The notes under the pieces are model-generated. The model was given only the letters and a program-made list of their open reading frames with translations. It ran no database searches and was not told where the DNA came from. A program made the position numbers and the translations under genes. Shown piece by piece: positions 25,939 to 34,680 of a stretch of DNA of 64,000 nucleotides. The stretch comes from Paracidovorax avenae ATCC 19860 (lineage in GTDB: Bacteria; Pseudomonadota; Gammaproteobacteria; Burkholderiales; Burkholderiaceae_C), in contig NC_015138.1 of NCBI RefSeq assembly GCF_000176855.2, forward strand, positions 4,898,001 through 4,962,000, read 5' to 3'. The first letter of the stretch is position 1. The number at the start of each line of letters is the position of its first letter.

Positions 25939-26004
25939 CGTCTTGTCACCAAAGCGGCTGCCCCTGACAATAGCTCCTGCAATTTCCGACCGAAAGGGTC
26001 CCAC

Positions 26005-26391
26005 GTGACCACTGCCCTTCGCTTTTTGATCGTTGACGACTTCTCCACCATGCGGCGCATCGTGCGCAATCTGCTCAAGGAAAGCGGGTTCACCGACGCC
26101 GACGAGGCCGAAGACGGCGTCGTGGCACTGAACAAGCTGCGCAACAGCAAGTTCGATTTCGTGGTCACCGACATCAACATGCCCAACATGAACGGGTTCC
26201 AGTTGCTGGCCGAGATCAAGAAGGACGACAAACTCAAGCACCTGCCCGTCCTCATGGTGACGGCCGAGGCCCGCAAGGAAGACATCGTCGCGGCCGCCCA
26301 GGGCGGCGCGGCCGGCTACATCGTCAAGCCTTTCACCAAGGCGACGCTGGAAGAAAAAGTCACGCTCATCCTCAAGAAGCTGGGACTCTGA
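26005..26391 (+). CDS. cheY: Chemotaxis response regulator CheY
   Basis: 128 residues, a single receiver domain. The acidic pair is D11-D12 and the phospho-acceptor is D56 in [13 protein letters not shown]. The switch threonine lies in [12 protein letters not shown] and the conserved lysine in [16 protein letters not shown]. CheY-P binds FliM (981-1985) to change rotation. The start is GTG with AAGGG 6 bases upstream; no better start was found. cheA, cheW, cheR and cheB are not in the window. Confidence 0.97.
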   Translation: MTTALRFLIVDDFSTMRRIVRNLLKESGFTDADEAEDGVVALNKLRNSKFDFVVTDINMPNMNGFQLLAEIKKDDKLKHLPVLMVTAEARKEDIVAAAQGGAAGYIVKPFTKATLEEKVTLILKKLGL

Positions 26392-26393
26392 CC

Positions 26394-27041
26394 ATGGACA
26401 CGCCGGACCACGACGCCCCGGACTCTGCGGATGTCCACAACAAGATCGGGCAGCTCACCCGCCAGCTGCACGATGCGTTGCGGGAACTGGGCTACGCCGA
26501 GCAGTTGAAGGGTTCCATGGGCGAGCTGCCCGATGCCCAGAGCCGCCTTTCCTACATCGCCCGGCTCACCGGCGAAGCCGCGGAGAAGGTGCTCAACCGC
26601 GTCGAGCAGGCCAAGGCACAGCACGATTTCATCGCCGAGGAGACGCGCCGCGTGGTGGCATCCCTGGTGAAAGACCCGGTGGCCGCCGTGGCCAAGGGCG
26701 AGATCATGAACTTCCTGCACGACGTGGAGCGCGTGACCAAGGAAGCCGACGTGCATCTCACCGAGATCATGATGGCGCAGGATTTCCACGACCTCACCGG
26801 GCAGGTGATCGCGCGCGTGGTGAGCCTGGCCGGCACGATCGAGCAGCAGCTGGTGCAGTTGCTCATCCAGACGGCGCCCCCCCAGGCCCAGCCGGTCATG
26901 CCCGCGCCTGCCCCGGTCGCCGCCGCCCCCGAGCCCCGGCGCGAACACCTCGCCGGCCCGGTGGTGGATCCGGAAAACACCCCCAACGTCGTCTCCAGCC
27001 AGTCGGAAGTGGACGACCTGCTGGCCAGCCTGGGCTTCTGA
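26394..27041 (+). CDS. cheZ: CheY-P phosphatase CheZ
   Basis: 215 residues. The long helical hairpin carries the catalytic region VHLTEIMMAQDFHDLTGQVI, with the conserved DFHDLTGQ containing the water-activating Gln. The C-terminus is an amphipathic peptide, SQSEVDDLLASLGF, that binds CheY-P, separated from the core by a Pro/Ala linker. CheZ removes the phosphate from CheY. It follows cheY by 2 bases, and two hairpin terminators follow. Confidence 0.97.
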   Translation: MDTPDHDAPDSADVHNKIGQLTRQLHDALRELGYAEQLKGSMGELPDAQSRLSYIARLTGEAAEKVLNRVEQAKAQHDFIAEETRRVVASLVKDPVAAVAKGEIMNFLHDVERVTKEADVHLTEIMMAQDFHDLTGQVIARVVSLAGTIEQQLVQLLIQTAPPQAQPVMPAPAPVAAAPEPRREHLAGPVVDPENTPNVVSSQSEVDDLLASLGF

Positions 27042-27100
27042 CCCCCCGCCGGCCCGGCAGCGGGCACGGCAGCCCTGCGCCGGCCCGCCCCTGGTTTCAC

Positions 27101-27151
27101 GCCCTGCCCTGCCTGGCCGGGCAGGGCTTTTCCGGCCCGGCGGGCCGTTTT
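27101..27151 (+). terminator. Tandem rho-independent terminators after cheZ
   Basis: GCCCTGCC/GGCAGGGC (27101-27127) is followed by TTTT, then CGGCCC/GGGCCG (27133-27147) by TTTT. They end the motAB-cheYZ unit and separate it from flhB. The rest of the 246-base gap to flhB shows no clear promoter. Confidence 0.8.
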
Positions 27152-27287
27152 CGCAGCGGGCCTGCACGGCCACCGTCCCTGCCCCCTGGACGGCGCGGAG
27201 GAATAAGCGGCTTCCCGGCCGTCTATTCGCACTTTAGATTCCGGCACCCCTCACGACAATCGGCATGACCCCCTCCGTCATGCCACC

Positions 27288-28460
27288 ATGGACTCCTCCA
27301 GCCAAGACAAACAGCTACCCGCGACCGAGCGCAAGCTCCAGCAAGCGCGCGAGGAAGGCCAGGCTGCGCGGTCCCGGGATCTTTCCCATCTCGCCGTCCT
27401 CGGCATGGGCGCGGTCAGCACCTATGCGCTGGCCCCTTCCCTGATCGAGCACCTGCAGCGGGCCATCGCGCACCACCTTTCGTTCAACGCCGAGACGGTG
27501 CTCGCCACCGGCTCCATGCTGCAGCGGCTGCAGGACATGGCCTTCGTCGGGGTGGCCGCGAGCTTTGCCTTCGCCGTGCTGACCACCGTGGCCGCCGTGG
27601 CGAGCGCGATCGGCTCCGGCGGCTGGCTGTTCACCTTCAAGCCGGTGATGCCCAATTTCAGCCGGATCAACCCGCTTTCCGGCTTCTCGAACCTGTTCTC
27701 GAAGCAGCATATGGTCACCGTGCTCAAGATGGTGCTGATGACCGGCATCCTCGCCGCCGTGGCCTGGAGTTTCATGAGCACCAGCATCGAGAAGATAGCG
27801 ATGCTGGTGCTGCAGCCCTCCCCCGTGGCCCTGCGCTACGTGGCCGAGTGGATCACCGGCGGCATGGCGCTGCTGCTGCTGGTCGTGTTCCTCGCGGCCC
27901 TCATCGACGTGCCGCTGCAGGCCTTCTTCTTCAAGTCGCGGCAGAAGATGTCGCACGAGGAAGTGAAGCAGGAGCACAAGCAGTCCGAGGGCAGCCCCGA
28001 GGTCAAGGGTCGCCAGCGCCAGCGCGCTCGCGAGATCGCCAACCGCGCCAGCCTGGGCAACGTGGCCAAGGCCGACTTCGTGGTGATGAACCCGACCCAC
28101 TACGCCGTGGCGCTGCGCTACGACGAGGCCACCATGGGTGCGCCGCAGGTGGTGTCCAAGGGCACGGACCTGCTGGCTTTCAAGATCCGCGAACTGGCCA
28201 ACCAGCATTCCGTGCCGGTGCTGCAGTCGCCCATGCTGGCCCGCGCGCTCTATGCCAATGCCGAGCTGGAGCAGCCGATTCCCTCCCAGCTGTACGCGGC
28301 CGTGGCGCAGATCCTGGCCTACGTGTACCGGCTCAAGGCCGCACTGCGCGGCGAAGGCCGCATGCCCGACGCCCAGCCCGACCCCTACGTGCCGCCGGAG
28401 CTCGATCCGCTCACGAAGGCCGCACCGTCCGACGCTTCCACTGCAGGTGACGCGCCATGA
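27288..28460 (+). CDS. flhB: Flagellar export switch protein FlhB
   Basis: 390 residues with four membrane segments in the first 215 residues and a cytoplasmic domain. The autocleavage motif NPTH is at residues 268-271 (FVVMNPTHYAVALRYDEA), as in other FlhB proteins. Cleavage between Asn and Pro allows the FliK-triggered switch from hook to filament export. The Pro-rich C-terminal tail is normal. ATG at 27288; the stop shares ATGA with flhA. Confidence 0.98.
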   Translation: MDSSSQDKQLPATERKLQQAREEGQAARSRDLSHLAVLGMGAVSTYALAPSLIEHLQRAIAHHLSFNAETVLATGSMLQRLQDMAFVGVAASFAFAVLTTVAAVASAIGSGGWLFTFKPVMPNFSRINPLSGFSNLFSKQHMVTVLKMVLMTGILAAVAWSFMSTSIEKIAMLVLQPSPVALRYVAEWITGGMALLLLVVFLAALIDVPLQAFFFKSRQKMSHEEVKQEHKQSEGSPEVKGRQRQRAREIANRASLGNVAKADFVVMNPTHYAVALRYDEATMGAPQVVSKGTDLLAFKIRELANQHSVPVLQSPMLARALYANAELEQPIPSQLYAAVAQILAYVYRLKAALRGEGRMPDAQPDPYVPPELDPLTKAAPSDASTAGDAP

Positions 28461-30538
28461 AGACCCCCACGATCGCCTCCGCCCGCCAGTGGGCCGGCAC
28501 CAATGTCTCCGCACTGCAGGGCCTGTCGGCCCCGCTGCTGGTGGTGGCCATCCTGGCGCTGATGGTGCTGCCCATCCCCGCCTGGCTGCTGGATACCTTC
28601 TTCACGCTCAACATCGCCGTGGCGCTCATGGTGATGATGGTGGCGGCCTACATGCTGCGGCCGCTGGATTTCGCGGCCTTCCCGTCCGTGCTGCTGCTCA
28701 CCACCCTGATGCGGCTGTCGCTGAACGTGGCCTCCACCCGCGTGGTGCTGCTGGAAGGCCACACCGGCCCGGGCGCCGCCGGCGCGGTGATCGAGGCCTT
28801 CGGGCACTTCCTGATCGGCGGTAACTTCGCCGTCGGCCTGATCGTGTTCGCCATCCTGGTGGTGATCAACTTCGTGGTGGTGACCAAGGGTGCCGAGCGC
28901 ATCGCCGAGGTCTCGGCACGCTTCACGCTGGACGCCATGCCCGGCAAGCAGATGGCGGTGGATGCCGACCTGAGCGCCGGCCTGATCGACGAGAAGGAGG
29001 CCAAGCGCCGCCGCGCCGAGGTGCAGGAAGAAGCGAACTTCTTCGGCTCGATGGACGGTGCCTCGAAGTTCGTGCGCGGCGATGCCGTCGCCGGCATTCT
29101 GATCCTGCTCATCAACATCGTAGGCGGCTTCGCCATCGGCATGCTGCAGCACGACCTGTCCGCGTCGCAGGCCGCCAACAGCTACATCCTGCTGGCCGTC
29201 GGCGATGCGCTGGTGGCGCAGATTCCCGGCCTGCTGATCTCGGTGGCCGCCGCCATGGTGGTGTCGCGCGTGGGCAAGGACCAGGACATGGGCCGCCAGA
29301 TCGTGCAGCAGCTCTTCATGTCGCCGCGCGTGCTGGGCGTGGCCGCCGCGATCCTGATCATGCTGGGCCTGATCCCCGGCATGCCGCACGCCGTGTTCCT
29401 GGTGCTGGGCAGCGGCATCGGCTATGCCGCCTGGCTGCTGTACCAGCGCGCCAACGCCCCCAAGCCGGTGGAGGCGCCGCCCGCCCCCGTGGGCGACGGG
29501 GAGGCCAGCTGGGACGATCTGCAGCCGGTGGACCTGCTGGGCCTGGAGCTCGGCTACCGGCTGATCTCCCTGGTGGACAAGAGCCGCCAGGGCGACCTGC
29601 TGACCCGCATCAAGGGGGTGCGCCGCAAGTTCGCCCAGGAAGTGGGCTTCCTGCCCCCGGCCGTGCACGTGCGCGACAACCTCGAGCTCAAGCCCAGCGC
29701 CTACCGCATCACGCTGCGCGGCGTGGTGGTGGGCGAGGGCGAGGCCTTCCCGGGCATGTTCCTGGCGATCAATCCCGGCGGCATCAGCACGCCGCTCATC
29801 GGCACGCCCACCACCGACCCGGCATTCGGCCTGCCGGCCCACTGGATCGACGAGCACCAGAAGGAAGCCGCACAAATGGCGGGTTTTACGGTCGTTGATT
29901 CCGAAACCGTGATGGCCACCCATTTGTCACACTTGATGCAAGTACAGGCCGCCAAGCTCCTGAGCCGCACCGAAACGCAGCAGCTCGTGGAACACGTCGG
30001 CAAACTGGCCCCCAAGCTCATCGAGGAAGTGGTTCCCAAAATGGTGTCGATCGCAACGTTCCAGAAGGTGCTCCAGCTGCTGCTGGAAGAGTCCGTGCAC
30101 ATCCGGGACATCCGCACCATCATCGAGACCCTCGCCGAGCATGCGGGCACGGTCAGCGATCCGGTGGAGCTGGCGCGCCGCGTGCGCATCGCCCTCTCGC
30201 CGGCCATCGTGCAGCAGATCTACGGCCCGACCCGCGAGCTCAACGTCATCGCGATCGAGCCGGGCCTGGAGCGCCTGCTGGTGCAGGCCCTGGGCAACGC
30301 CTCCGGCCCCTCGCTCGACCCGGGCGTGGCCGACATCCTCACGCAGAAGGCCGCGGAAGTGGCCATGCGGCAGGAAGAGATGGGCATGCCCGCCTGCCTG
30401 CTCGTACCCGACGCCATCCGCAACGCCGTCTCGCGCCTCGTGCGCCGCGTCGCCCCGCGCCTGCAGGTGCTCGCCCACAGCGAGATCCCTGAAACCCACA
30501 CCATCCGCATCGGCCCGATCCTCAAAGGTGCAGCATGA
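28457..30538 (+). CDS. flhA: Flagellar export gate protein FlhA
   Basis: 693 residues. The N-terminal membrane half has about eight helices and the highly conserved stretch FPSVLLLTTLMRLSLNVAST; the FHIPEP-type loop region contains AERIAEVSARFTLDAMPGKQ and MDGASKFVRGDA. The C-terminal cytoplasmic domain (about 350-693) docks chaperone-substrate complexes, including ones with FliS and FliT. FlhA is the export platform and proton-linked gate. It overlaps flhB and flhF by ATGA on both sides, so the three are translated together. Confidence 0.98.
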   Translation: MKTPTIASARQWAGTNVSALQGLSAPLLVVAILALMVLPIPAWLLDTFFTLNIAVALMVMMVAAYMLRPLDFAAFPSVLLLTTLMRLSLNVASTRVVLLEGHTGPGAAGAVIEAFGHFLIGGNFAVGLIVFAILVVINFVVVTKGAERIAEVSARFTLDAMPGKQMAVDADLSAGLIDEKEAKRRRAEVQEEANFFGSMDGASKFVRGDAVAGILILLINIVGGFAIGMLQHDLSASQAANSYILLAVGDALVAQIPGLLISVAAAMVVSRVGKDQDMGRQIVQQLFMSPRVLGVAAAILIMLGLIPGMPHAVFLVLGSGIGYAAWLLYQRANAPKPVEAPPAPVGDGEASWDDLQPVDLLGLELGYRLISLVDKSRQGDLLTRIKGVRRKFAQEVGFLPPAVHVRDNLELKPSAYRITLRGVVVGEGEAFPGMFLAINPGGISTPLIGTPTTDPAFGLPAHWIDEHQKEAAQMAGFTVVDSETVMATHLSHLMQVQAAKLLSRTETQQLVEHVGKLAPKLIEEVVPKMVSIATFQKVLQLLLEESVHIRDIRTIIETLAEHAGTVSDPVELARRVRIALSPAIVQQIYGPTRELNVIAIEPGLERLLVQALGNASGPSLDPGVADILTQKAAEVAMRQEEMGMPACLLVPDAIRNAVSRLVRRVAPRLQVLAHSEIPETHTIRIGPILKGAA

Positions 30539-32136
30539 ACATCAAACGCTTTACCGCTCCCACCTCCCGTGAGGCCCTGGCCAAGGCACGCATGGCCTTC
30601 GGGGACGGCACGCTGATCCTGTCGAACCGCCAGATCGCCGGCGGCGTCGAGGTGATGGCCACCGCGGAAGACACGCTGTCCTCGCTGGAGAGCGCCGCTG
30701 CCGAGCCGGCACCCGCCGCCCCCAGGCTCCAGGAACGCGCCCCGGCCGCCTCCCGGCTGCAGGAACGCGCCGCCGACATGGCCGCCAACCCGGCGCAGTC
30801 GAGCCGGCCGCTGCGCGCGGCGCAGCGGGCCGAGGCCCCACGCAACCCGGTGGCGCAGGACACGGAACAGCTGGCGATGAGCACGCTCTCCTTCCAGGAC
30901 TACGTGCGAGAGCGCATGCTGCGCCGCCGCCACGAAGCCATGCACGGTGCGGCGCCCGCCCCCGCCCCCGCCCCCGCCGCCGCACCACAGCAGTTCCTGC
31001 AGCCCGAGCGAGCGCCGCTGTCCCGCCCCGAAGCCCCGCGCATGGCCGAACGCACCATGGCACCCGCCAGCGCCCCGCTGCCGCGGCACAACCCGATGCA
31101 CGCCATCCCCCTGGGACTGCCGCCCGAGCAGCCCGTGCGCGAACGCCGCGTGCAGGCTCCCGTGCCCTCGCTCGCCCAGGAAGCGGGCCAGCAGAACCTG
31201 ATGAGCGAGCTGCAGTCCATGAAGGACCTCATCGAGGACCGCTTCAACACGCTGGCCTGGCTGGGCCAGGCACGGCAGAACCCGATCCAGTCCAACCTGA
31301 TGCTCAAGCTCATCCGGGCGGGCTATTCGCCCTCGCTGGCGCGCGCCGTGCTGGAGCGCCTGCCCGAAGAGCTGGGTGCCGGCCATGCCGTGCGCTGGCT
31401 GATGGAGGTGCTGGAACGCAACCTCAAGACCGATGCGCACCAGCGCCCGCTCTATGAAGAAGGCGGGGTGTATGCGATGGTGGGGGCCACCGGCGTGGGC
31501 AAGACGACCACGACCGCCAAGCTCGCCGCCCTGTGCGCCCGCATCCACGGCCCGGCCAGCGTCGGCCTGATCACCCTGGACACCTACCGCGTGGGCGCCC
31601 ACGAGCAGCTGCGCTCCTACGGCCGCATGCTCGGCGTGGTGGCGCACCTCGCCCATGACCGCGCCGCCCTGCAGGACCTGCTCGGCCTGCTGGCCGGCAA
31701 GAAGATGGTGCTGATCGACACCACCGGCATCGCCCCGCGCGACCCGCGCAAGCGCGACATGCTCGATGTGCTCGACCTGCCCGGCGTGAACCGCCTTCTG
31801 GTGCTCAACGCGGGCTGCCACGGCGACACGCTGGACGATGTGCTCACCGGCTTCAGGACCGGCGGCTCGCAGCAGGCGATCCTCTCCAAGGTGGACGAGG
31901 CCGTGAAGCTCGGCCCGGCCGTGGATGCGCTGATCCGCCACCAGATGGTGCTGCGCGGCGTGACCAACGGCCAGCGCGTGCCAGAGGACTGGGAAGCGGC
32001 CGATGCCCAGAAGCTGATCGCCACCTCCATGCGCTCGCCCGCGAAGTCGGCGTTCGACCCGAAGGCCTCGGACCTGAACTTCTTCTTCTCGCACTCTCCC
32101 GAACTCGCCACGGAAAGGGCCCTGGTCGATGCTTGA
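30535..32136 (+). CDS. flhF: Signal-recognition-type GTPase FlhF
   Basis: 533 residues. The N-terminus MNIKRFTAPTSREALAKARM is the usual FlhF B-domain opening. Then comes a long disordered Pro/Ala/Arg region (about 55-220) including a run of alternating Ala-Pro, and a C-terminal NG GTPase. The P-loop is GATGVGKTTTTAKL (about 320-333), with LITLDTYRVGAHEQL and VLIDTTG. FlhF sets the place and number of flagella. The following gene takes the flhG position but lacks the partner's ATPase motif. Confidence 0.94.
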   Translation: MNIKRFTAPTSREALAKARMAFGDGTLILSNRQIAGGVEVMATAEDTLSSLESAAAEPAPAAPRLQERAPAASRLQERAADMAANPAQSSRPLRAAQRAEAPRNPVAQDTEQLAMSTLSFQDYVRERMLRRRHEAMHGAAPAPAPAPAAAPQQFLQPERAPLSRPEAPRMAERTMAPASAPLPRHNPMHAIPLGLPPEQPVRERRVQAPVPSLAQEAGQQNLMSELQSMKDLIEDRFNTLAWLGQARQNPIQSNLMLKLIRAGYSPSLARAVLERLPEELGAGHAVRWLMEVLERNLKTDAHQRPLYEEGGVYAMVGATGVGKTTTTAKLAALCARIHGPASVGLITLDTYRVGAHEQLRSYGRMLGVVAHLAHDRAALQDLLGLLAGKKMVLIDTTGIAPRDPRKRDMLDVLDLPGVNRLLVLNAGCHGDTLDDVLTGFRTGGSQQAILSKVDEAVKLGPAVDALIRHQMVLRGVTNGQRVPEDWEAADAQKLIATSMRSPAKSAFDPKASDLNFFFSHSPELATERALVDA

Positions 32137-32926
32137 CACTGCCTTCCACCAGGGCGCGAGCCTGCTGCGCCTGATGCCCGAGTCGCCCCTGCGCCTGCTG
32201 GCCATCCTGGCGCAGCCGGATGCGGCCTATGGGCTCGAAACCTTCTTCCAGGTGTGCTCGGCGCTGCAGCGCATGGGGTATCCCGTGGCCGTTCTCGACG
32301 GGACCGCGCGCGAGACCGATGCCTCCCCCGGCCTGGCCCATCTGCTGGCCGAGCCGTCCTGGCAGGATGGCGCGCCGCTGGACACGGGAGGCGCCGCGGC
32401 GGCCTCGCTGGCCGTGCTGCCGGCCGCCTACGGACTGCGCCGGCTGGCCCGCCAGAGCACCGATGCGGTGGCCGCCCAGCAGACCCTGCAGCCCTTCTTC
32501 CGGTCCTACGCGGTGCTGGCGATCTATGCCCCGGCGGAGGCGCTGGCGCCCCTGGTGCGTGACACGGCCGCGGTGCCGCTGCTGATCGCCGAGGGCGGCG
32601 ACCATGCGATGCGCAGCTACCGCCAGCTCAAGCACATGGCGCTGCATGCGGGCGTCCCCTGCACGGTGGCCTCGGTGCTGCCCACCGACCGGCCCGCGGG
32701 CCTGCACCGGGTCCACGCCACGCTCGCCACCCTGCAGCGCTGCGCCGAGCGGCACCTGGGCAGCGAACTGCGCACCACCACCCTGCGGGCCAACCATCCA
32801 CAGGATCTGCAGCGCCTGGCCTTGCAACTGCTGGAAAACGCGGGCACCATTGGCGCCGCGCCGGTCGCTGCCGCCCCGCCCTTCGGTACGCAGCGGCCTG
32901 CCCAGCCCTTCGCACGGAGCCACTGA
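32129..32926 (+). CDS. FlhG/FleN-like (MinD-related) protein lacking a P-loop
   Basis: 265 residues, between flhF and fliA where flhG (fleN, ylxH) normally lies. It overlaps flhF by 8 bases. The N-terminal strand-loop-helix (LRLLAILAQPDAAYGLETFF then ALQRMGYPVAVLDG) resembles a MinD fold, but the deviant Walker A (KGGVGKT) is replaced by QPDAAYGLE. It should therefore not bind ATP in the FlhG manner. It may be a degenerate FlhG or a structural partner of FlhF. The assignment is from position and loose fold resemblance. Confidence 0.6.
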   Translation: MLDTAFHQGASLLRLMPESPLRLLAILAQPDAAYGLETFFQVCSALQRMGYPVAVLDGTARETDASPGLAHLLAEPSWQDGAPLDTGGAAAASLAVLPAAYGLRRLARQSTDAVAAQQTLQPFFRSYAVLAIYAPAEALAPLVRDTAAVPLLIAEGGDHAMRSYRQLKHMALHAGVPCTVASVLPTDRPAGLHRVHATLATLQRCAERHLGSELRTTTLRANHPQDLQRLALQLLENAGTIGAAPVAAAPPFGTQRPAQPFARSH

Positions 32927-32930
32927 TCCG

Positions 32931-33644
32931 ATGTACACCGCCAAAGGACAGCTCAACCGCGATGCATTGATCCGCCAGCACGCGCCGCTGGTCCGACGGA
33001 TCGCGCACCACATGATCGCGAAGCTCCCGCCCAACGTGGAGCTGGACGACCTGATCCAGGTCGGCATGATCGGGCTCAGCGAGGCCCTGTCGCGCTACGA
33101 GGTGACGCAGGGCGTGCAGTTCGAGACCTTCGCCTCCCAGCGCATCCGCGGCGCCATGCTCGACGAGCTGCGCGAAGGCGACTGGATGTCGCGCAGTTCA
33201 CGCAAGAGCCAGAAGGAGATCGAGCATGCCGTGACCCGGCTGGAGCAGAAGCTCGGCCGCAGCCCGCTCGAGTCCGAGATCGCCACGGAGCTGGAACTCA
33301 GCCTCGCGGAATACCAGTCCCTGCTGAGCAAGGTGCGCGGCACCCAGCTGGTCTACCTGGAAGACATGACGCACGGCGACGACGATGACGGCTTCCTCGA
33401 CCGCCACGTGGCCGACAGCGCGGCCGACCCCATGGCCATGCTGCGCGACCAGCGCCTGCGCGCCTCCCTGGTGGCGGCGATCAAGGCGCTGCCGGAGCGG
33501 GAGCAGCAGATCATGGGCATGTACTACGAGCACGACATGAACCTGAAGGAAATCGCCGCGGTGCTGGGCGTGACCGAATCGCGCATCTGCCAGCTGCACA
33601 GCCAGTCGATCGCGCGGCTGCGGGCGAAGATGCGCAGCCACTGA
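32931..33644 (+). CDS. fliA: Flagellar sigma factor sigma-28 (FliA)
   Basis: 237 residues, the usual FliA length. Region 2 includes LDDLIQVGMIGLSEALSRYE, FETFASQRIRGAMLDELR and DWMSRSSRKSQKEIE. Region 4 includes LPEREQQIMGMYYEHDMNLK followed by an EIAAVLGVTESRICQLHSQS helix-turn-helix. FliA directs transcription of late genes; candidate targets seen here are fliC1, fliST, motAB-cheYZ and flgM. FlgM (34248-34589) is its anti-sigma factor. It starts 4 bases after the flhG-like gene, with a GGAG at a rather long spacing. Confidence 0.98.
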   Translation: MYTAKGQLNRDALIRQHAPLVRRIAHHMIAKLPPNVELDDLIQVGMIGLSEALSRYEVTQGVQFETFASQRIRGAMLDELREGDWMSRSSRKSQKEIEHAVTRLEQKLGRSPLESEIATELELSLAEYQSLLSKVRGTQLVYLEDMTHGDDDDGFLDRHVADSAADPMAMLRDQRLRASLVAAIKALPEREQQIMGMYYEHDMNLKEIAAVLGVTESRICQLHSQSIARLRAKMRSH

Positions 33645-33695
33645 CGCAGCCCGGCGCCGGCATCCCGGCCGTCCGGGACAGCCATGAGAAAGAGA

Positions 33696-33715
33696 AAGGG
33701 CCCCTCGGGGCCCTT
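33696..33715. terminator. Bidirectional terminator between fliA and flgN
   Basis: AAGGGCCCC-TC-GGGGCCCTT is a perfect 9-base stem. Minus-strand reading gives a TTTCTCTTTCTC tail (strong); plus-strand reading gives GGTCTTTG (weaker). It serves the convergent fliA and flgNMA ends. Confidence 0.82.
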
Positions 33716-33759
33716 GGTCTTTGTGGCGCAGACCCCCTTGCGGGCCGCGGCAGGCCCGT

Positions 33760-34170
33760 TCAGCCCTGCGAGCGGTAGATCCGGGCAGCGCCGCCGTGCA
33801 TGCCGGTGCCGGCAGGGCCGCGGCTGCCATAGGTGGTGCCGTTCTGGTCCGGAGGCAGGAAGGTGGCCACCTGGCGGTTCGTGAGCGCGGCGAGCCGGGC
33901 CAGCTGCTCGCGCTGCAGCGACAGCTGGCTGCGCACGGCCTGGATGCGGCGCGTCCAGTCGTCCGGCAGGGGCGGCGCGGAGGCGGGCCGGCTTTCCAGG
34001 AAGCGGGACAGGTCGAGCGCTGCCTGCTGCAGCAGCGGGGCACGGCGCTCGAGCGCGGGCGCATCCGCCTGCAGCAGCAGGGCCCCCACGTCGGCCAGGA
34101 GCGATTCGACGGCGCCGAGCAGGGTTTCAGGAGAGCGGGGGGAAGACGGGGAGGCGGAGGAGGGGTGCAT
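33760..34170 (-). CDS. flgN: FlgN-like export chaperone for hook-associated proteins
   Basis: 136 residues, mainly helical and Leu/Ala/Arg/Gln-rich (LGAVESLLADVGALLLQADA, LSLQREQLARLAALTN). The C-terminus TYGSRGPAGTGMHGGAARIY resembles FlgN proteins of related bacteria. FlgN carries FlgK and FlgL (43339-46599) to the gate. The start at 34170 has AGGA 7 bases upstream; an ATG 27 bases earlier has none. The identification depends on the flgM neighbour, since FlgN sequences vary. Confidence 0.82.
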   Translation of the reverse strand: MHPSSASPSSPRSPETLLGAVESLLADVGALLLQADAPALERRAPLLQQAALDLSRFLESRPASAPPLPDDWTRRIQAVRSQLSLQREQLARLAALTNRQVATFLPPDQNGTTYGSRGPAGTGMHGGAARIYRSQG

Positions 34171-34247
34171 GGGTCGGTCCTGTGCCGACCGGCCCATGCG
34201 GAGCGCGGACCGTGTGCGCTACGGCCGCGCCGGGACAAGGGCCGGGA

Positions 34248-34589
34248 TCAGTGGCTCTTGGGAGAGTGGGCGATGATTTCCTGGGCGTTCGAGAGCAGCT
34301 TGTCGGCGATGGCATCGGCATCGACCTTGAAGGTGCCCTTCTCGATGGCCGCGCGCACGGCCTTGACCTTGTTGGCATCGAAATCCGCGCTGCTGCGCAG
34401 GGACGGATCCAGCGCCTTGGCGGCGCTGGAGAACGTCACGGGCGTACCGCCCGAGGTGGCGACCGTGGTCGCGGTCTTGGTGGCCTCTTCGGCGGCAGGC
34501 GCCGGCGCAGCCGCCTTGGCCTGCTGCTTCGCAGCCTGGACCTGCTGCGTCAGCGAATTCGGCAATTCCGGGTTTTGACTGATCTTCAT
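34248..34589 (-). CDS. flgM: Anti-sigma-28 factor FlgM
   Basis: 113 residues. An unstructured Ala/Thr-rich N-terminal half (MKISQNPELPNSLTQQVQAA) is followed by the sigma-binding C-terminal part, VKAVRAAIEKGTFKVDADAI then ADKLLSNAQEII, which is the FlgM family signature. FlgM holds FliA inactive until hook completion, then is exported. GGAG lies 7 bases before the ATG. Its own sigma-28 promoter at 34632-34658 makes a negative feedback loop. Confidence 0.96.
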   Translation of the reverse strand: MKISQNPELPNSLTQQVQAAKQQAKAAAPAPAAEEATKTATTVATSGGTPVTFSSAAKALDPSLRSSADFDANKVKAVRAAIEKGTFKVDADAIADKLLSNAQEIIAHSPKSH

Positions 34590-34631
34590 CGCACTCTCCC
34601 ACCCCGTTCGATGTGGGGCACAGTAGCAATG

Positions 34632-34658
34632 TTTTCGGCCATCGGAGCGCGGACTTTA
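34632..34658 (-). promoter_or_regulatory. Sigma-28 promoter of flgM(N)
   Basis: On the minus strand TAAAGTCC, 11 bases, then GCCGAAAA. It sits in the 91-base gap between flgA and flgM, with the -10 element ending about 43 bases from the flgM ATG. Confidence 0.82.
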
Positions 34659-34680
34659 GGCTTTTATCGGAAACAGGACG

